Source: Aquibacillus kalidii
Lineage (GTDB): Bacteria > Bacillota > Bacilli > Bacillales > Amphibacillaceae
Assembly (NCBI RefSeq): GCF_014280935.1
Contig: NZ_JACLZI010000036.1
Location: 1 to 64,000, forward strand
Direction of reading: 5' to 3'
DNA length: 64,000 nucleotides
Below are positions 25,953 to 34,237 of the stretch, piece by piece (within the stretch, counting starts at the first letter, position 1; each line of letters starts with the position of its first letter). The notes below the pieces were generated by a model, which was not told the DNA's origin, ran no database searches, and worked only from the letters and a program-made list of their open reading frames with translations. Position numbers and translations under genes: made by a program.

Positions 25953-26558
25953 ATGTTGAAACGATTACTCATCTTATGTATCACAATTGGATTTGCATTA
26001 ATCGGCTGTGATAATGACTCAACCATTAGTATCGTGAGGAACCAAATGAAAGACAAACCTGAAAATACTCCAGTAACAAATCGTTTGGATAATTCTAATG
26101 CTGTAGAATTCGAATTGTATAACGGTAAAGCATTAAGAATTGGGGTGATTGGAAATCCACCTGAAGTCAGAGAAGGACAGGTTGAATTTGAAGAGATAAC
26201 TTTTGATGGACTAATAAAGTGGAAAAAGAATCCTTATGATGCCATCTTTGTTATGCCAGAAAACCTTACAGAGGCTTCCGAAAGTCAATATTCAAATTTG
26301 TACTTGCGTTCCACCGTCCCATATTTTTTTATATCTGCTAGAAGTCTTATTCCTTTTACTTCATCTGAGAACATTGAATATAGTGACACTTGGCACTGGG
26401 AACCAGGTTTCACCTATACAAATGGGGTATATAATCAAACTAATGAAGAGAAATTAAATCGGTTGGGTTTTGGTTTGTACAATGACGAAAAGACAGATGC
26501 TCACATAAATGCAATGTATTCATTAGTATTTAAGAAAATAGAAGAGTTAGATCTATAA
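25953..26558 (+). CDS. Putative lipoprotein, unknown function
   Basis: 201 residues; ATG after GGAGGGTTGA. The signal peptide ends in lipobox LIGC. The mature domain has LRIGVIGNPPEVREGQVEFEEI and a C-terminal part with paired aromatics (TWHWEPGFTYTNGVYNQ). No known family. It follows the PH-like membrane protein closely and may work with it at the cell surface. Confidence 0.65.
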   Translation: MLKRLLILCITIGFALIGCDNDSTISIVRNQMKDKPENTPVTNRLDNSNAVEFELYNGKALRIGVIGNPPEVREGQVEFEEITFDGLIKWKKNPYDAIFVMPENLTEASESQYSNLYLRSTVPYFFISARSLIPFTSSENIEYSDTWHWEPGFTYTNGVYNQTNEEKLNRLGFGLYNDEKTDAHINAMYSLVFKKIEELDL

Positions 26559-26655
26559 AAACATAGTCATAATTATAAGATTATTCGTTTCAGCGAGAAA
26601 AATAAGGAAATAAAGCTTTGAATTGGAGTTGCTTTAAAAAGGTAGGGGAGAGTTT

Positions 26656-26811
26656 TTGTCTAAGGTAATGGATATATTTAAAAATATGTTTTTAGATTTA
26701 TTTTCCATGGGGAAAGGCTTTGTTTATGGGTTTGTAATGGTTGGATTGTTTATTGTAGCTTGTGGGGCTATCTTATACGGAGTTCTATTTCTAAGAAATT
26801 TATTCTTCTAA
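26656..26811 (+). CDS. 51-residue membrane protein
   Basis: A TTG start with GGGGAG seven bases upstream. The product has an amphipathic N-terminal segment (SKVMDIFKNMFLDLFSMGKG) and one long hydrophobic helix (FVYGFVMVGLFIVACGAILY). Too short for standard calling but with a proper site and a plausible topology. Confidence 0.5.
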   Translation: MSKVMDIFKNMFLDLFSMGKGFVYGFVMVGLFIVACGAILYGVLFLRNLFF

Positions 26812-27421
26812 TGTGTAAAGATGTAATTATACATTAGAAGAATAAATGTTCTATATGGAAGGACGCCTTATCTACTAATTAAAGCCTTAAAGACTAAGGT
26901 GTACATCGTTAGATGATGTACATCTTAGTGTGACCGCTAGATTGGATGGTTCAATATTTGCTTGATAAAATGAAACACTATTTTCCAGTTAAGGACTTCC
27001 CTATTTTATGAAAGAATGTGTATGAGGGTATTAAGGATGATGCAACCACTGTTTGTCTTTTCATCATCAATACTCACGAAACAATGTATATACACTAATA
27101 AATATGCATGTTACCGAATTAGTGCTTTTTGCACTAACGGGTCAGTTAGCGGAAGAAAAAAAGTAATATTTTATTGATTGTATGACGATATTCTAATGTG
27201 CAAATTTGTTTAACACCTTTTGTGCTAACTTGTGTAATGTTTTAAAACTATAAATAAGGGTGTAGGTTCCAATTAAGTTCATTAACATGTGTTAATAAAA
27301 TTGAGCATTATTTGCAAGATTTACGTTATCTTGTATTTAATGCTTTTTTCTTTATATATAATATTCAATTTAAGGCACTTTGTAACTGGTGAAAAAGTTA
27401 AAAGTGATTACTAACGAATCC
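26812..27421. other. Long intergenic region with a 14-base hairpin and repeat-like traces
   Basis: About 610 bases without a gene. 26894-26928 forms a 14-base stem (CTAAGGTGTACATC/GATGTACATCTTAG, one G-T pair) with a 7-base loop and no T-run. Around 27115-27155, TTAGTGC..GCACTAACGGGTCAGTTAGC echoes the dispersed repeat family. Stops occur in all frames. Confidence 0.4.
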
Positions 27422-27448
27422 TGAAACTATTTTTGTTCAGCTATCGTC
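27422..27448 (+). promoter_or_regulatory. ECF-type autoregulatory promoter (SigM/SigW-like)
   Basis: TGAAAC at 27422-27427, a 17-base spacer, then CGTC at 27445-27448, about 40 bases before the sigma gene start. GAAAC/CGTC is the pattern used by SigM-type ECF factors, suggesting that the downstream sigma factor activates its own operon. Confidence 0.65.
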
Positions 27449-27489
27449 TAAAGGTCAAATTCTGAAACGGGTTGGAAAAGAGGGTAGTT

Positions 27490-28014
27490 ATGGAGAAGAG
27501 CGGAAAAGAAGACATATTAGAAGAAATTATGATAGAACATGGGAGTGATTTGGTTAGGTTGGCATTTAACTACGTGAAAGACAAAGAAACTGCAAAGGAT
27601 ATGGTTCAGAATACCTTTATTAAATGTTATCAGAACTTAGATAACTTTCGTTTTGATTCATCGATAAAAACGTGGTTGTATAGAATCACAATTAATCAGT
27701 GCAAGGATTATTTAAGAAGTTGGAATTATAGAAAAGTTCATGTTAAAAGTTTTTTTGGAAGTGCTATTACATCCTTTTTACCTTCAACAGAAGACAAGGT
27801 GATTAAAGATTCAGAACACGAAGAGATGAAAAATTTTATCATTTCTTTGCCCCAAAATTATCGGGAAGTTGTCTTTCTGTATTACTATAAGTCTTTATCA
27901 ATTGGTGAAATATCCGAAGTAACCGAACTGAATATTAATACAGTTAAAACAAGGTTAAGTAGAGCAAAGCAAAGGTTAAAAATCTTAATTGAGGAGGCGG
28001 ATATTTATGGATAA
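27490..28014 (+). CDS. ECF RNA polymerase sigma factor (pair 1)
   Basis: 174 residues from the ATG at 27490 (AGAGGG upstream). Region 2 (LVRLAFNYVKDKETAKDMVQNTFIKCY...KTWLYRITINQCKDYLR) and region 4 (LPQNYREVVFLYYYKSLSIGEISEV, NINTVKTRLSRAKQRLK) are complete. An alternative sigma factor controlling envelope genes. Its last 8 bases overlap the start of the next gene, the predicted anti-sigma factor. Paralogue of the sigma factor at 55542-56057, with which it shares a similar promoter. Confidence 0.92.
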   Translation: MEKSGKEDILEEIMIEHGSDLVRLAFNYVKDKETAKDMVQNTFIKCYQNLDNFRFDSSIKTWLYRITINQCKDYLRSWNYRKVHVKSFFGSAITSFLPSTEDKVIKDSEHEEMKNFIISLPQNYREVVFLYYYKSLSIGEISEVTELNINTVKTRLSRAKQRLKILIEEADIYG

Positions 28015-28891
28015 CAAGTTTAATAAGGAGTTATTTTCATATTTGGATGAGGAAGATTTAGCCTTTACTAAAGAAGATAGGGTGGAAACTTTAAACAAAA
28101 TTCAGAAAAATAAATATAAAAAACAAAACAATCACCCCACCCTCCATCATATTGTTAAACGTTATGTAGGTCCCATATTGGGTAGTGTAATGGCATTAAT
28201 CTTAGCAATTGGCTTACTTTTACCAAATTTATATTCAGGCAATGATATTAGTCAGGAAAATCCGAATAAACAACAAGCATCTCAACAGGAAGACATATCT
28301 TTTTCAGCCTTACTAATGGGGGAAGATTCAAATCATAGAAGTGATATTAATATTTTACTAACTTATAATAGCGGTGACAAAAGTATCAATTTGGTCCCAA
28401 TTCCACGTGATACGTATGTTGAAATTTTTAATTCGGAAGGAAAAATGATTGGTAAGAATAAGCTACTCCATGCGACTGCTTTAAATGCAAAGCATGAACC
28501 AGTCTTGACAACTGTATCAAACCTATTCGATATTTCTATTGATTATTATTCAGTAATCCCAATAGAGAGAATTTTCGGAGTGTTAGGAATTAGTGAAAGT
28601 GATAAAAAAGATAATATTATTCAAAAAAATGAAGTTGGAAATTTATTAAAAGAACGATTATCCTTCTCTCAATTTAAAAATCTTTTAGAAGAAAGTGAAA
28701 CTAACATACCAAGTGACATATTAAATCAATTTCAACTGGAGGACAGTAATTCTGAATCCATTCAGGTGATTGATATGGAAAAGGGGATAGAAGAAAAATT
28801 TATTAATGAGATCTATTACGTAGAAATTAATCAAAACCTGTTAGAAACAACCTCTAATACTTTAAAACAGCATTTGAGTAAGAAAGAATAA
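28007..28891 (+). CDS. Predicted anti-sigma factor with extracellular LCP (LytR-CpsA-Psr) domain
   Basis: 294 residues. A cytoplasmic N-terminus (1-50) that could bind sigma is followed by one membrane helix (about 55-74), a Q/N-rich linker and an LCP-type domain (about 98-200). The LCP part keeps the signature residues R111/D113 (HRSDINILLTY) and R134/D135 (IPRDTYVEI). LCP enzymes attach teichoic acids or other glycopolymers to peptidoglycan. The gene starts inside the sigma gene (8-base overlap, GAGGAGG site). The anti-sigma role is inferred from coupling and topology. The C-terminal segment after the LCP core is not recognised. Confidence 0.75.
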   Translation: MDNKFNKELFSYLDEEDLAFTKEDRVETLNKIQKNKYKKQNNHPTLHHIVKRYVGPILGSVMALILAIGLLLPNLYSGNDISQENPNKQQASQQEDISFSALLMGEDSNHRSDINILLTYNSGDKSINLVPIPRDTYVEIFNSEGKMIGKNKLLHATALNAKHEPVLTTVSNLFDISIDYYSVIPIERIFGVLGISESDKKDNIIQKNEVGNLLKERLSFSQFKNLLEESETNIPSDILNQFQLEDSNSESIQVIDMEKGIEEKFINEIYYVEINQNLLETTSNTLKQHLSKKE

Positions 28892-28916
28892 TGAGATAAA
28901 ATTGTTACGGACTGCG

Positions 28917-28965
28917 GATGTCAGGATTAACAGAGACTATCAGTATTGTATCCTGACATCTTTTT
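28917..28965 (+). terminator. Terminator of sigma/anti-sigma operon 1
   Basis: Perfect 11-base stem GATGTCAGGAT/ATCCTGACATC with a 22-base loop, followed by TTTTT. It lies 25 bases past the stop of the LCP-domain gene. Confidence 0.8.
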
Positions 28966-29063
28966 ACATTCTATTGCAATTTCTAGTTAAGCGACATCAT
29001 AGTTTGTAATTTATTGCACTTAAGCTAACGGGAGCTTATGTTCAATAACTCCTATATCTAGAT

Positions 29064-29110
29064 GAGCCAAAATATACATCAAACTGTATATTTTGGCTCT
29101 TTGTTTTTTT
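29064..29110 (+). terminator. Second strong terminator-like hairpin
   Basis: Perfect 15-base stem GAGCCAAAATATACA/TGTATATTTTGGCTC, 6-base loop, then TTTGTTTTTTT. No gene lies between it and the first terminator, so it may belong to a lost gene or serve as backup. Confidence 0.65.
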
Positions 29111-29231
29111 ACCTTCATTAAAAAATCAGGAAACTGCTTAACAGATGTCTTGTTATTAGTGGTTGCAATTCACTATAAAATTGGGATGTTAATTTCCAGT
29201 AAAGTGTGTCAGTGAATATTGCCATGCGTTA

Positions 29232-29530
29232 GACCCGCCTTTGCCAAGTATTTGATCCACTTATGACAACATTTTGAGCCACCTCTGACATGGAGAGATC
29301 TGGTATTATAGACCTATTATAAGGATTATAATTCGGTCTTTACAATGAGAGGTGGAAATGGTAGGCTTCCTTGCCAGGCAAGCTTTTAGCTGCCGTTTGT
29401 TGCCTAAGACTATTTCCACAGAGGCTCATTGTCAAGGCCTCACAATAGGTCCAATCCTAAAAGGTAGAAGGTAATACCTGTTTTGAATCAACCTTTTTAG
29501 GTGGGTCAAAAAGATGGCAATCATGGATCT
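29232..29530. mobile_element. Non-autonomous IS21-like element remnant with structured core
   Basis: The ends are inverted: TTTTGAGCCACCT (29272-29284) against AGGTGGGTCAAAA (29499-29511), one mismatch. Further spaced motifs (GACCCGCCTTTGCCAA, TTTGATCCAC, GATGGCAATC) resemble the multiple terminal repeats of IS21-type elements. The roughly 215-base interior holds no gene but contains nested inverted repeats: GACCTATT/AATAGGTC, CAATGAG/CTCATTG, TGGAAAT/ATTTCCA. Either a miniature derivative that lost istA/istB or a solo end. Confidence 0.55.
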
Positions 29531-29662
29531 AATAAATGGCTGTATTCAGTCAGTTATTCTAGCAGAAACTGTTTCATTTTAAATGACCTGTCACACTTAG
29601 TCTTTATCATCTTTGTGATATATCCCAATTTTGAAGCACATTAAGTTATTAATTTACAATCT

Positions 29663-30583
29663 TTATAACTCCTTAAGAACTTCACTAACAACATTAGCTA
29701 ATAATTCAGCGCCTTTGTACTCTTCTTCTAAAGTGTTACTAACGCCTCCTATTTCAATTAAGAGAGCATTAGATGATAAGTCTTGATTGTAAATCCCACT
29801 AGTTTTACCTTCAACAGTTTCAACTTTAGAAATACCTGGGTACTTTTCTTGGAATTTTTCATAGAATAATTTTGCAATCTCAAGATTTTTTTGATAATGC
29901 TTGTTATTCTTTGAGATAATGAAGGATATTTTAGGAACTATTTTTCCTTTGAAAGATGTGGACGTTTTATCTTTATCAATATCTGCGCCTCTATGAATAT
30001 CTAAAAATAGTTGGATGTTTTCCTCATCCTCTAGGCCCTTTTTAACTATTTTTCTTGAAAGGGAGTATGCCTCGCTAAACTGCATACCATTATCTTTAAG
30101 TAGTTGCATGATGTCTGTGTCGTCATGAATAACACGGAGTCCTTTTGCTTGTAATGTACTAGCTAATTTCCCACCTACTTTCACAATATTCTTTTCCTTA
30201 TGAAAGGCTTTACTCAACTCATTGGTGTCAAAGGAAGGAAAAAAGGATTCACGATTGTGGGTATGATAAATAAATATAACTTCATCCTCGTTATTTGGAA
30301 TAAAACGTTGACTCTCACTTTTATTTGAATTAACTGAAGTCGAAATGGAATTAACAGTATTGACTACAAACTCTGCTCCGTTAAAAGATAACAACCATAC
30401 CATTAAAGCTAGTGTAATGGTTGTTGAGAAAAAATAGGTTAATCTCTTTTTAAAATAATTATGATAATTGATTTTTCTTGATTTTCTAATTAGCCTTTGT
30501 TTGGTTTCCTCTATAAATTCATCTCGCGGTTCAAGATCATAGGAATCACTAATTTGTTTGATTAGTTCTTTATCCGTTTGCAT
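29663..30583 (-). CDS. Predicted anti-sigma factor with extracellular SpoIIP-type amidase/endopeptidase domain
   Basis: 306 residues from the ATG at 30583, preceded by GGAGGAGG. A cytoplasmic N-terminus of about 50 residues and one membrane helix (about 50-68) precede an extracellular SpoIIP-like domain. Its zinc and catalytic motifs are visible: H107-x-H109-x-x-E112 (YHTHNRESF), D195-I-H197-R and E277 in LLIEIGG. SpoIIP cleaves peptidoglycan during engulfment. Here the gene overlaps the ECF sigma gene by 14 bases, so an anti-sigma role for the N-terminus is likely and the real SpoIIP lies elsewhere. The architecture is unusual for a sigma partner. Confidence 0.8.
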   Translation of the reverse strand: MQTDKELIKQISDSYDLEPRDEFIEETKQRLIRKSRKINYHNYFKKRLTYFFSTTITLALMVWLLSFNGAEFVVNTVNSISTSVNSNKSESQRFIPNNEDEVIFIYHTHNRESFFPSFDTNELSKAFHKEKNIVKVGGKLASTLQAKGLRVIHDDTDIMQLLKDNGMQFSEAYSLSRKIVKKGLEDEENIQLFLDIHRGADIDKDKTSTSFKGKIVPKISFIISKNNKHYQKNLEIAKLFYEKFQEKYPGISKVETVEGKTSGIYNQDLSSNALLIEIGGVSNTLEEEYKGAELLANVVSEVLKEL

Positions 30584-31112
30584 CCCCAAAAACCTCCTCC
30601 TTAGATGGGTAGAGTTTCCTTCTAAGTATTTTTAAAGCACGATGATAATCTACCTTCACTTTAGATACACTACAATTCAATACTTCAGCCGTTTCTCTTA
30701 TGGAAAGCTCATTAATCCCTCTAAGTATTACAACCGCTCTATGTTGTGATTTTAAAGAGGAAATGGCAGCCTGAATAACTTTTTTGCTTTCCATGTCAAA
30801 AATCAATTGGTCTGGGATGTTCTTTTGATCAGGAATCTCACTAAAAAAATTGTGCTTAAATAAAGAAGTGAATTTTTTTCGTCTAACATGATCGATTGCA
30901 ACATGCTTTGCTATTGATAGAATCCATGTAGATAATTTCGACTTGTAATTGTATCTGGAACTATACTTAAGAATTCTAATAAATACTTCTTGGGCCAAAT
31001 CTTCTGCTTCATTACGATTACCAAGAAAACATATTAAGAATCGGTACACATCTTGAAAGTTATCTTCATATATTTGCTCAATATTATTGTTTATTTCATT
31101 TGAGTCAATCAA
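30570..31112 (-). CDS. ECF RNA polymerase sigma factor (pair 2)
   Basis: 180 residues. Region 2 (VYRFLICFLGNRNEAEDLAQEVFIRIL, STWILSIAKHVAIDHVRRKK) and region 4 (LKSQHRAVVILRGINELSIRETAEVLN, KVKVDYHRALKILRRKL) are intact. The start is TTG with GGGAGG upstream. It belongs to a different ECF subgroup from pairs 1 and 3. Overlaps the downstream SpoIIP-domain gene by 14 bases. A TGTAAC/CGAT promoter upstream suggests autoregulation. Confidence 0.9.
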   Translation of the reverse strand: MIDSNEINNNIEQIYEDNFQDVYRFLICFLGNRNEAEDLAQEVFIRILKYSSRYNYKSKLSTWILSIAKHVAIDHVRRKKFTSLFKHNFFSEIPDQKNIPDQLIFDMESKKVIQAAISSLKSQHRAVVILRGINELSIRETAEVLNCSVSKVKVDYHRALKILRRKLYPSKEEVFGDANG

Positions 31113-31146
31113 AAAATACCTCCCTCTTTTTCTTATTCAACTATTA

Positions 31147-31173
31147 ATCGGATAACTATAAGGAAAAGTTACA
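31147..31173 (-). promoter_or_regulatory. ECF-type promoter (SigX-like) of pair 2
   Basis: On the minus strand TGTAAC (31168-31173), 17 bases, then CGAT (31147-31150), 35 bases before the sigma TTG. TGTAAC with CGA(C/T) is the SigX-type pattern and differs from the GAAAC/CGTC promoters of pairs 1 and 3. Confidence 0.55.
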
Positions 31174-31367
31174 ACTAATTTTAATAATTCCTTTTTATTG
31201 TAATTACCTATTATGTTCAAAGATAGAACTGTAACCGAAAATAAGGTGAGAATATAGATGCATTATTCAAATAACAATAATAATATAAAATAAAATGGCA
31301 TTTATTTATTGATAAACGATATGTGATGTATTAGAATTAACTCAATGATTAAAGTGAGGTGCTTACG

Positions 31368-31868
31368 ATGGCAAAAGGCTTATTAAACAATTTAAAACAA
31401 ATAAAAACCATTTTATTGAAGATAGCTATTTTTGTTATAGCTGTCACGATCGGTGTGTTGTCTGTTTTCTGGCTACCGTGGCAAGCTAATATATTGGTAA
31501 ACATGTATCCAGAATTTGATTATTTGGAATACCCTCTCTTGGTTGGTATATATCTTTCAACCATTCCTTTTTTCTTTGCTTTATACCATGGTTATCAACT
31601 TTTAATCTATATTGACAAAAACATGGCTTTCTCGGATTTATCTGTAAAATCTTTAAAAAGGATAAAATACTGTGGGATTGCAATCGCTATACTATATGTT
31701 ATTGGTTTTATTATTTTATTTACTGAAGACGCAGAGCAGCCAGGTATCTTGCTTTTAGGTTTAGTTATTATGTTTGCTTCCGTTGTTATTGCTGTGTTCT
31801 CGGCTGTTCTCCAGAACTTATTAAAAAGTGCCCTAGAAATAAAAAAAGAAAATGATTTAACAGTATAA
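31368..31868 (+). CDS. DUF2975 family membrane protein
   Basis: 166 residues from the ATG at 31368 (GTGAGGTG upstream). Four membrane helices in the DUF2975 pattern with the loop IDKNMAFSDLSVKSLKRIKYCG between helices 2 and 3. Family members usually sit directly before a small XRE-type regulator; none is present here (the next 400 bases have no gene), so this copy is an orphan. Confidence 0.75.
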   Translation: MAKGLLNNLKQIKTILLKIAIFVIAVTIGVLSVFWLPWQANILVNMYPEFDYLEYPLLVGIYLSTIPFFFALYHGYQLLIYIDKNMAFSDLSVKSLKRIKYCGIAIAILYVIGFIILFTEDAEQPGILLLGLVIMFASVVIAVFSAVLQNLLKSALEIKKENDLTV

Positions 31869-32306
31869 AAGGAAGTTGTCTATCTTTAAATTGATAGAAA
31901 CATAATGAATTTAACTAAACTTTAGGTTGGCATTACAATAGCGAATCCTCAAAACCCAGCAAGCTATACTAAAAACATTAGGTCATAGGTAGAGGTGAAA
32001 ATTAATACGCTCCAACATTCCACTTAAATTGATAAATGTTATTCTCACCTCTTTCAAATTCTACTCTTCTGGTAGGAATAAGCATTTTTTTATTGAATTA
32101 TACAGTTGAACGAAAATGTATATAAGAGGCCAAAAGAGTATTGCTTCAAGATAATAACTTGTTTCTAAGTTTAATATACTCATGCTGTTAGAGCATCTAT
32201 TTTAATAGAGGGATACATAAAACACATCCAGAAACTTAGTCGTTAATCACCAATGTTATATGGAATAATTATATCTTCAGGAAAAATCAGTTGGATGGGG
32301 GATAAA
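31869..32306. other. Intergenic spacer
   Basis: About 440 bases with no gene. AGAGGTGA at 31991 and TCACCTCT at 32045 are complementary and could close a long, weak hairpin followed by TTC. No small XRE gene, RNA or repeat copy was recognised. Confidence 0.35.
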
Positions 32307-32618
32307 ATGAGAAAAATTATAATATTTGGTTTAGTATTTATAGCTTTATTTTCAATTGTGACCACTTTTTTCTTATATAAAGCTGACTATCATGGAAGAA
32401 TAGGTGAAATAACAGAAAACAACTTCTCATTGTTTCCACTTAAAATAAACCCTGAAGCTGAATATGTTACACCAAAAATATATTTTGATAACAATACTAA
32501 TGTAGTAGGTATTAAAGACAAAGTAGATGACTTAAAGGACGGCCAAGAAGTAAAGGTATGGGTGGTAGTCAGTAAAGGGGAAAAAATAAGTAGTAAAATT
32601 AAAGTTCTATCTGGATAA
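32307..32618 (+). CDS. Exported DUF3221-like protein, paralogue of the 7024 gene
   Basis: 103 residues from the ATG at 32307 (GGGGGAT upstream). An N-terminal signal anchor is followed by one small beta domain: DYHGRIGEITENNFSLFPL, EAEYVTPKIYFDNNTNVVG, VDDLKDGQEVKVWV. This aligns throughout with the first domain of the 230-residue protein at 7024-7716, which carries an extra C-terminal domain. Function unknown. Confidence 0.6.
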   Translation: MRKIIIFGLVFIALFSIVTTFFLYKADYHGRIGEITENNFSLFPLKINPEAEYVTPKIYFDNNTNVVGIKDKVDDLKDGQEVKVWVVVSKGEKISSKIKVLSG

Positions 32619-32766
32619 TATAAAGGTTCTACGGAGAAAGAGTGGATGAATGAAATGATCATCTTCTCTTTTTTTAGAATGTTTTTATATTAATTGGCTT
32701 TGCTAAATAGCTCCATATGATTGAGAAGAAACTCAATACAAGAAAGAAAAATAAATGTCGGAAATA

Positions 32767-32789
32767 AATGGAATTTAATGTTAAAATAG
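32767..32789 (+). promoter_or_regulatory. Recurrent TATGTTAAAAT-type promoter module
   Basis: AATGGAATTTAATGTTAAAA then TAG. Slightly diverged (AATG for TATG). It lies about 90 bases before the next gene. Confidence 0.45.
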
Positions 32790-32881
32790 TCTTGAAGTAT
32801 TAAATAGCTAATTAGACAATAGTGTTTAAAATCGAATAATAATAGAAGTGTTATTTGTAAGGTGGGGATGGTGGAGGCTGG

Positions 32882-33523
32882 ATGGCAGTTAGCTTTTTAA
32901 AAGAAACTCAGAAACCTAATAAAATACAAGTTATCATAAACTTTGGTGCTTGTTTAATTTTAGGTGTATTACTGGGTACAATATCCAAATTTAGTGATAC
33001 GGTTTCCTCAAATGGGTTGAACGGAATGTTATTTAGTTATGTTAGCGATATTACCACTAGCTTAGGTGTATGGGTGTTTTTTGCAACACTCATTGCTGTA
33101 TGGAGTAGAAGTCCTATCTATGCGGGCATAAAAGTATTTTTATTTTTTGGAGGGATGTTTTTAGCGTACTATACCTATTCACAAATGTTATTTGGCTTTT
33201 TCCCAACCTACTATTTTTTACGTTGGGGAGTTGTTGCACTTTTCTCACCTATAGCAGGTTATATCGCATGGTATGGTAGAGGTGAGGGGTGGGTCGCAGC
33301 CTTTTGCGCAGCATTACCGATTGGATTACTACTCTCACAAGGATACCCTTTCTTTTATTTATTTTCGGTAGTTTTTGTATTTGATATATTAGCTGCTACT
33401 ATACTGTTTATTGTATTGCCAAGAACAAAATATCAGAAACTAAAGGTGATCACGGTGTCGTTACTTATTAGTTATTCACTCGTAAATTCTGACATTTTAT
33501 TATATATATTTGGGGGATTATAA
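32882..33523 (+). CDS. Six-helix membrane protein (DUF6518-like)
   Basis: 213 residues, with about six hydrophobic segments. The helix order and the motif RWGVVALFSPIAGYIAWYGRGEGW fit a small Firmicutes membrane family (DUF6518 by recollection). The ATG is preceded by GGTGGAGG. No transport or enzymatic residues are evident. Under one of the recurrent promoters. Confidence 0.6.
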   Translation: MAVSFLKETQKPNKIQVIINFGACLILGVLLGTISKFSDTVSSNGLNGMLFSYVSDITTSLGVWVFFATLIAVWSRSPIYAGIKVFLFFGGMFLAYYTYSQMLFGFFPTYYFLRWGVVALFSPIAGYIAWYGRGEGWVAAFCAALPIGLLLSQGYPFFYLFSVVFVFDILAATILFIVLPRTKYQKLKVITVSLLISYSLVNSDILLYIFGGL

Positions 33524-33624
33524 TCAGTCGTGTAATTAGAAATAGCTAAATTAGGTAGGATGCTAAACTATTATGAGGAGAACATGAAATATTACGTGGT
33601 TCATTTATAGGAGAGGATTACATA

Positions 33625-33849
33625 ATGAAACTATTTAAAGCAATGAGCAGCAAAGAAAAAGCAAACTGGGATAAAAGTGCAGTCTTTGGCTTCTATGTCT
33701 ATATGCTACTCTTATTTATAGACCAATCGTATTATTTAATAATAGAAAGAAGTCTTATATCAACTTATTTAATCTTTTGGGCGGGATTGATTTTAACTTT
33801 TGGACATCATTTCATCTTAAATTTAAAGACCAATTTATTCGATAAATGA
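33625..33849 (+). CDS. Small membrane protein
   Basis: 74 residues after an AGGAGAGG site. Basic N-terminus (MSSKEKANWDKS), then two helices (VFGFYVYMLLLFI and ISTYLIFWAGLILTFGHHFI). Followed by a second small membrane protein gene, so the two may form an operon. Confidence 0.55.
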   Translation: MKLFKAMSSKEKANWDKSAVFGFYVYMLLLFIDQSYYLIIERSLISTYLIFWAGLILTFGHHFILNLKTNLFDK

Positions 33850-33920
33850 ATTTATTATCTATACCAGATTTATTATCCAATACCAGTTGTGAAAAAATGG
33901 TAAGGAGAAGGAGGAAGAGT

Positions 33921-34166
33921 ATGTACTTACTTTTGTCAATTATTTTAAGTACAATATTAGGTCTGATTCTATTTTATATGCCGGCGCAGGCAGGTTCAAT
34001 TATCACTTTTGGAATTGTTATCGGTTGTCTATTTAGAGCAGTGTATTTACTACATGACATCCAAAAAAGAATTGCGTCTAAAATACCAAAGAAAAACATA
34101 TTACAAGAGACATACGAAAATCATCAAAAAAAACGGGACAAGGATAAAAATTCTTATTTAAGTTAA
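33921..34166 (+). CDS. Small membrane protein
   Basis: 81 residues from the ATG at 33921, which has GAAGGAGGAAGAGT upstream; a longer frame from 33846 overlaps the previous gene and has no site. Two membrane helices and a basic, lysine-rich cytoplasmic tail (IQKRIASKIPKK...HQKKRDKDKNSYLS). No family recognised. Confidence 0.55.
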   Translation: MYLLLSIILSTILGLILFYMPAQAGSIITFGIVIGCLFRAVYLLHDIQKRIASKIPKKNILQETYENHQKKRDKDKNSYLS

Positions 34167-34237
34167 TTAAGCGTGTAAATTGATCAAAACAGAAAGCATA
34201 TCGATACATAAATCCATATCAACCAGAGGTGTATTAG

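Noticed and set aside
29663-30583. Genuine sporulation SpoIIP
   Set aside because: Start overlaps an ECF sigma gene and the N-terminus is a short cytoplasmic head, so an anti-sigma role is preferred, though it cannot be excluded.
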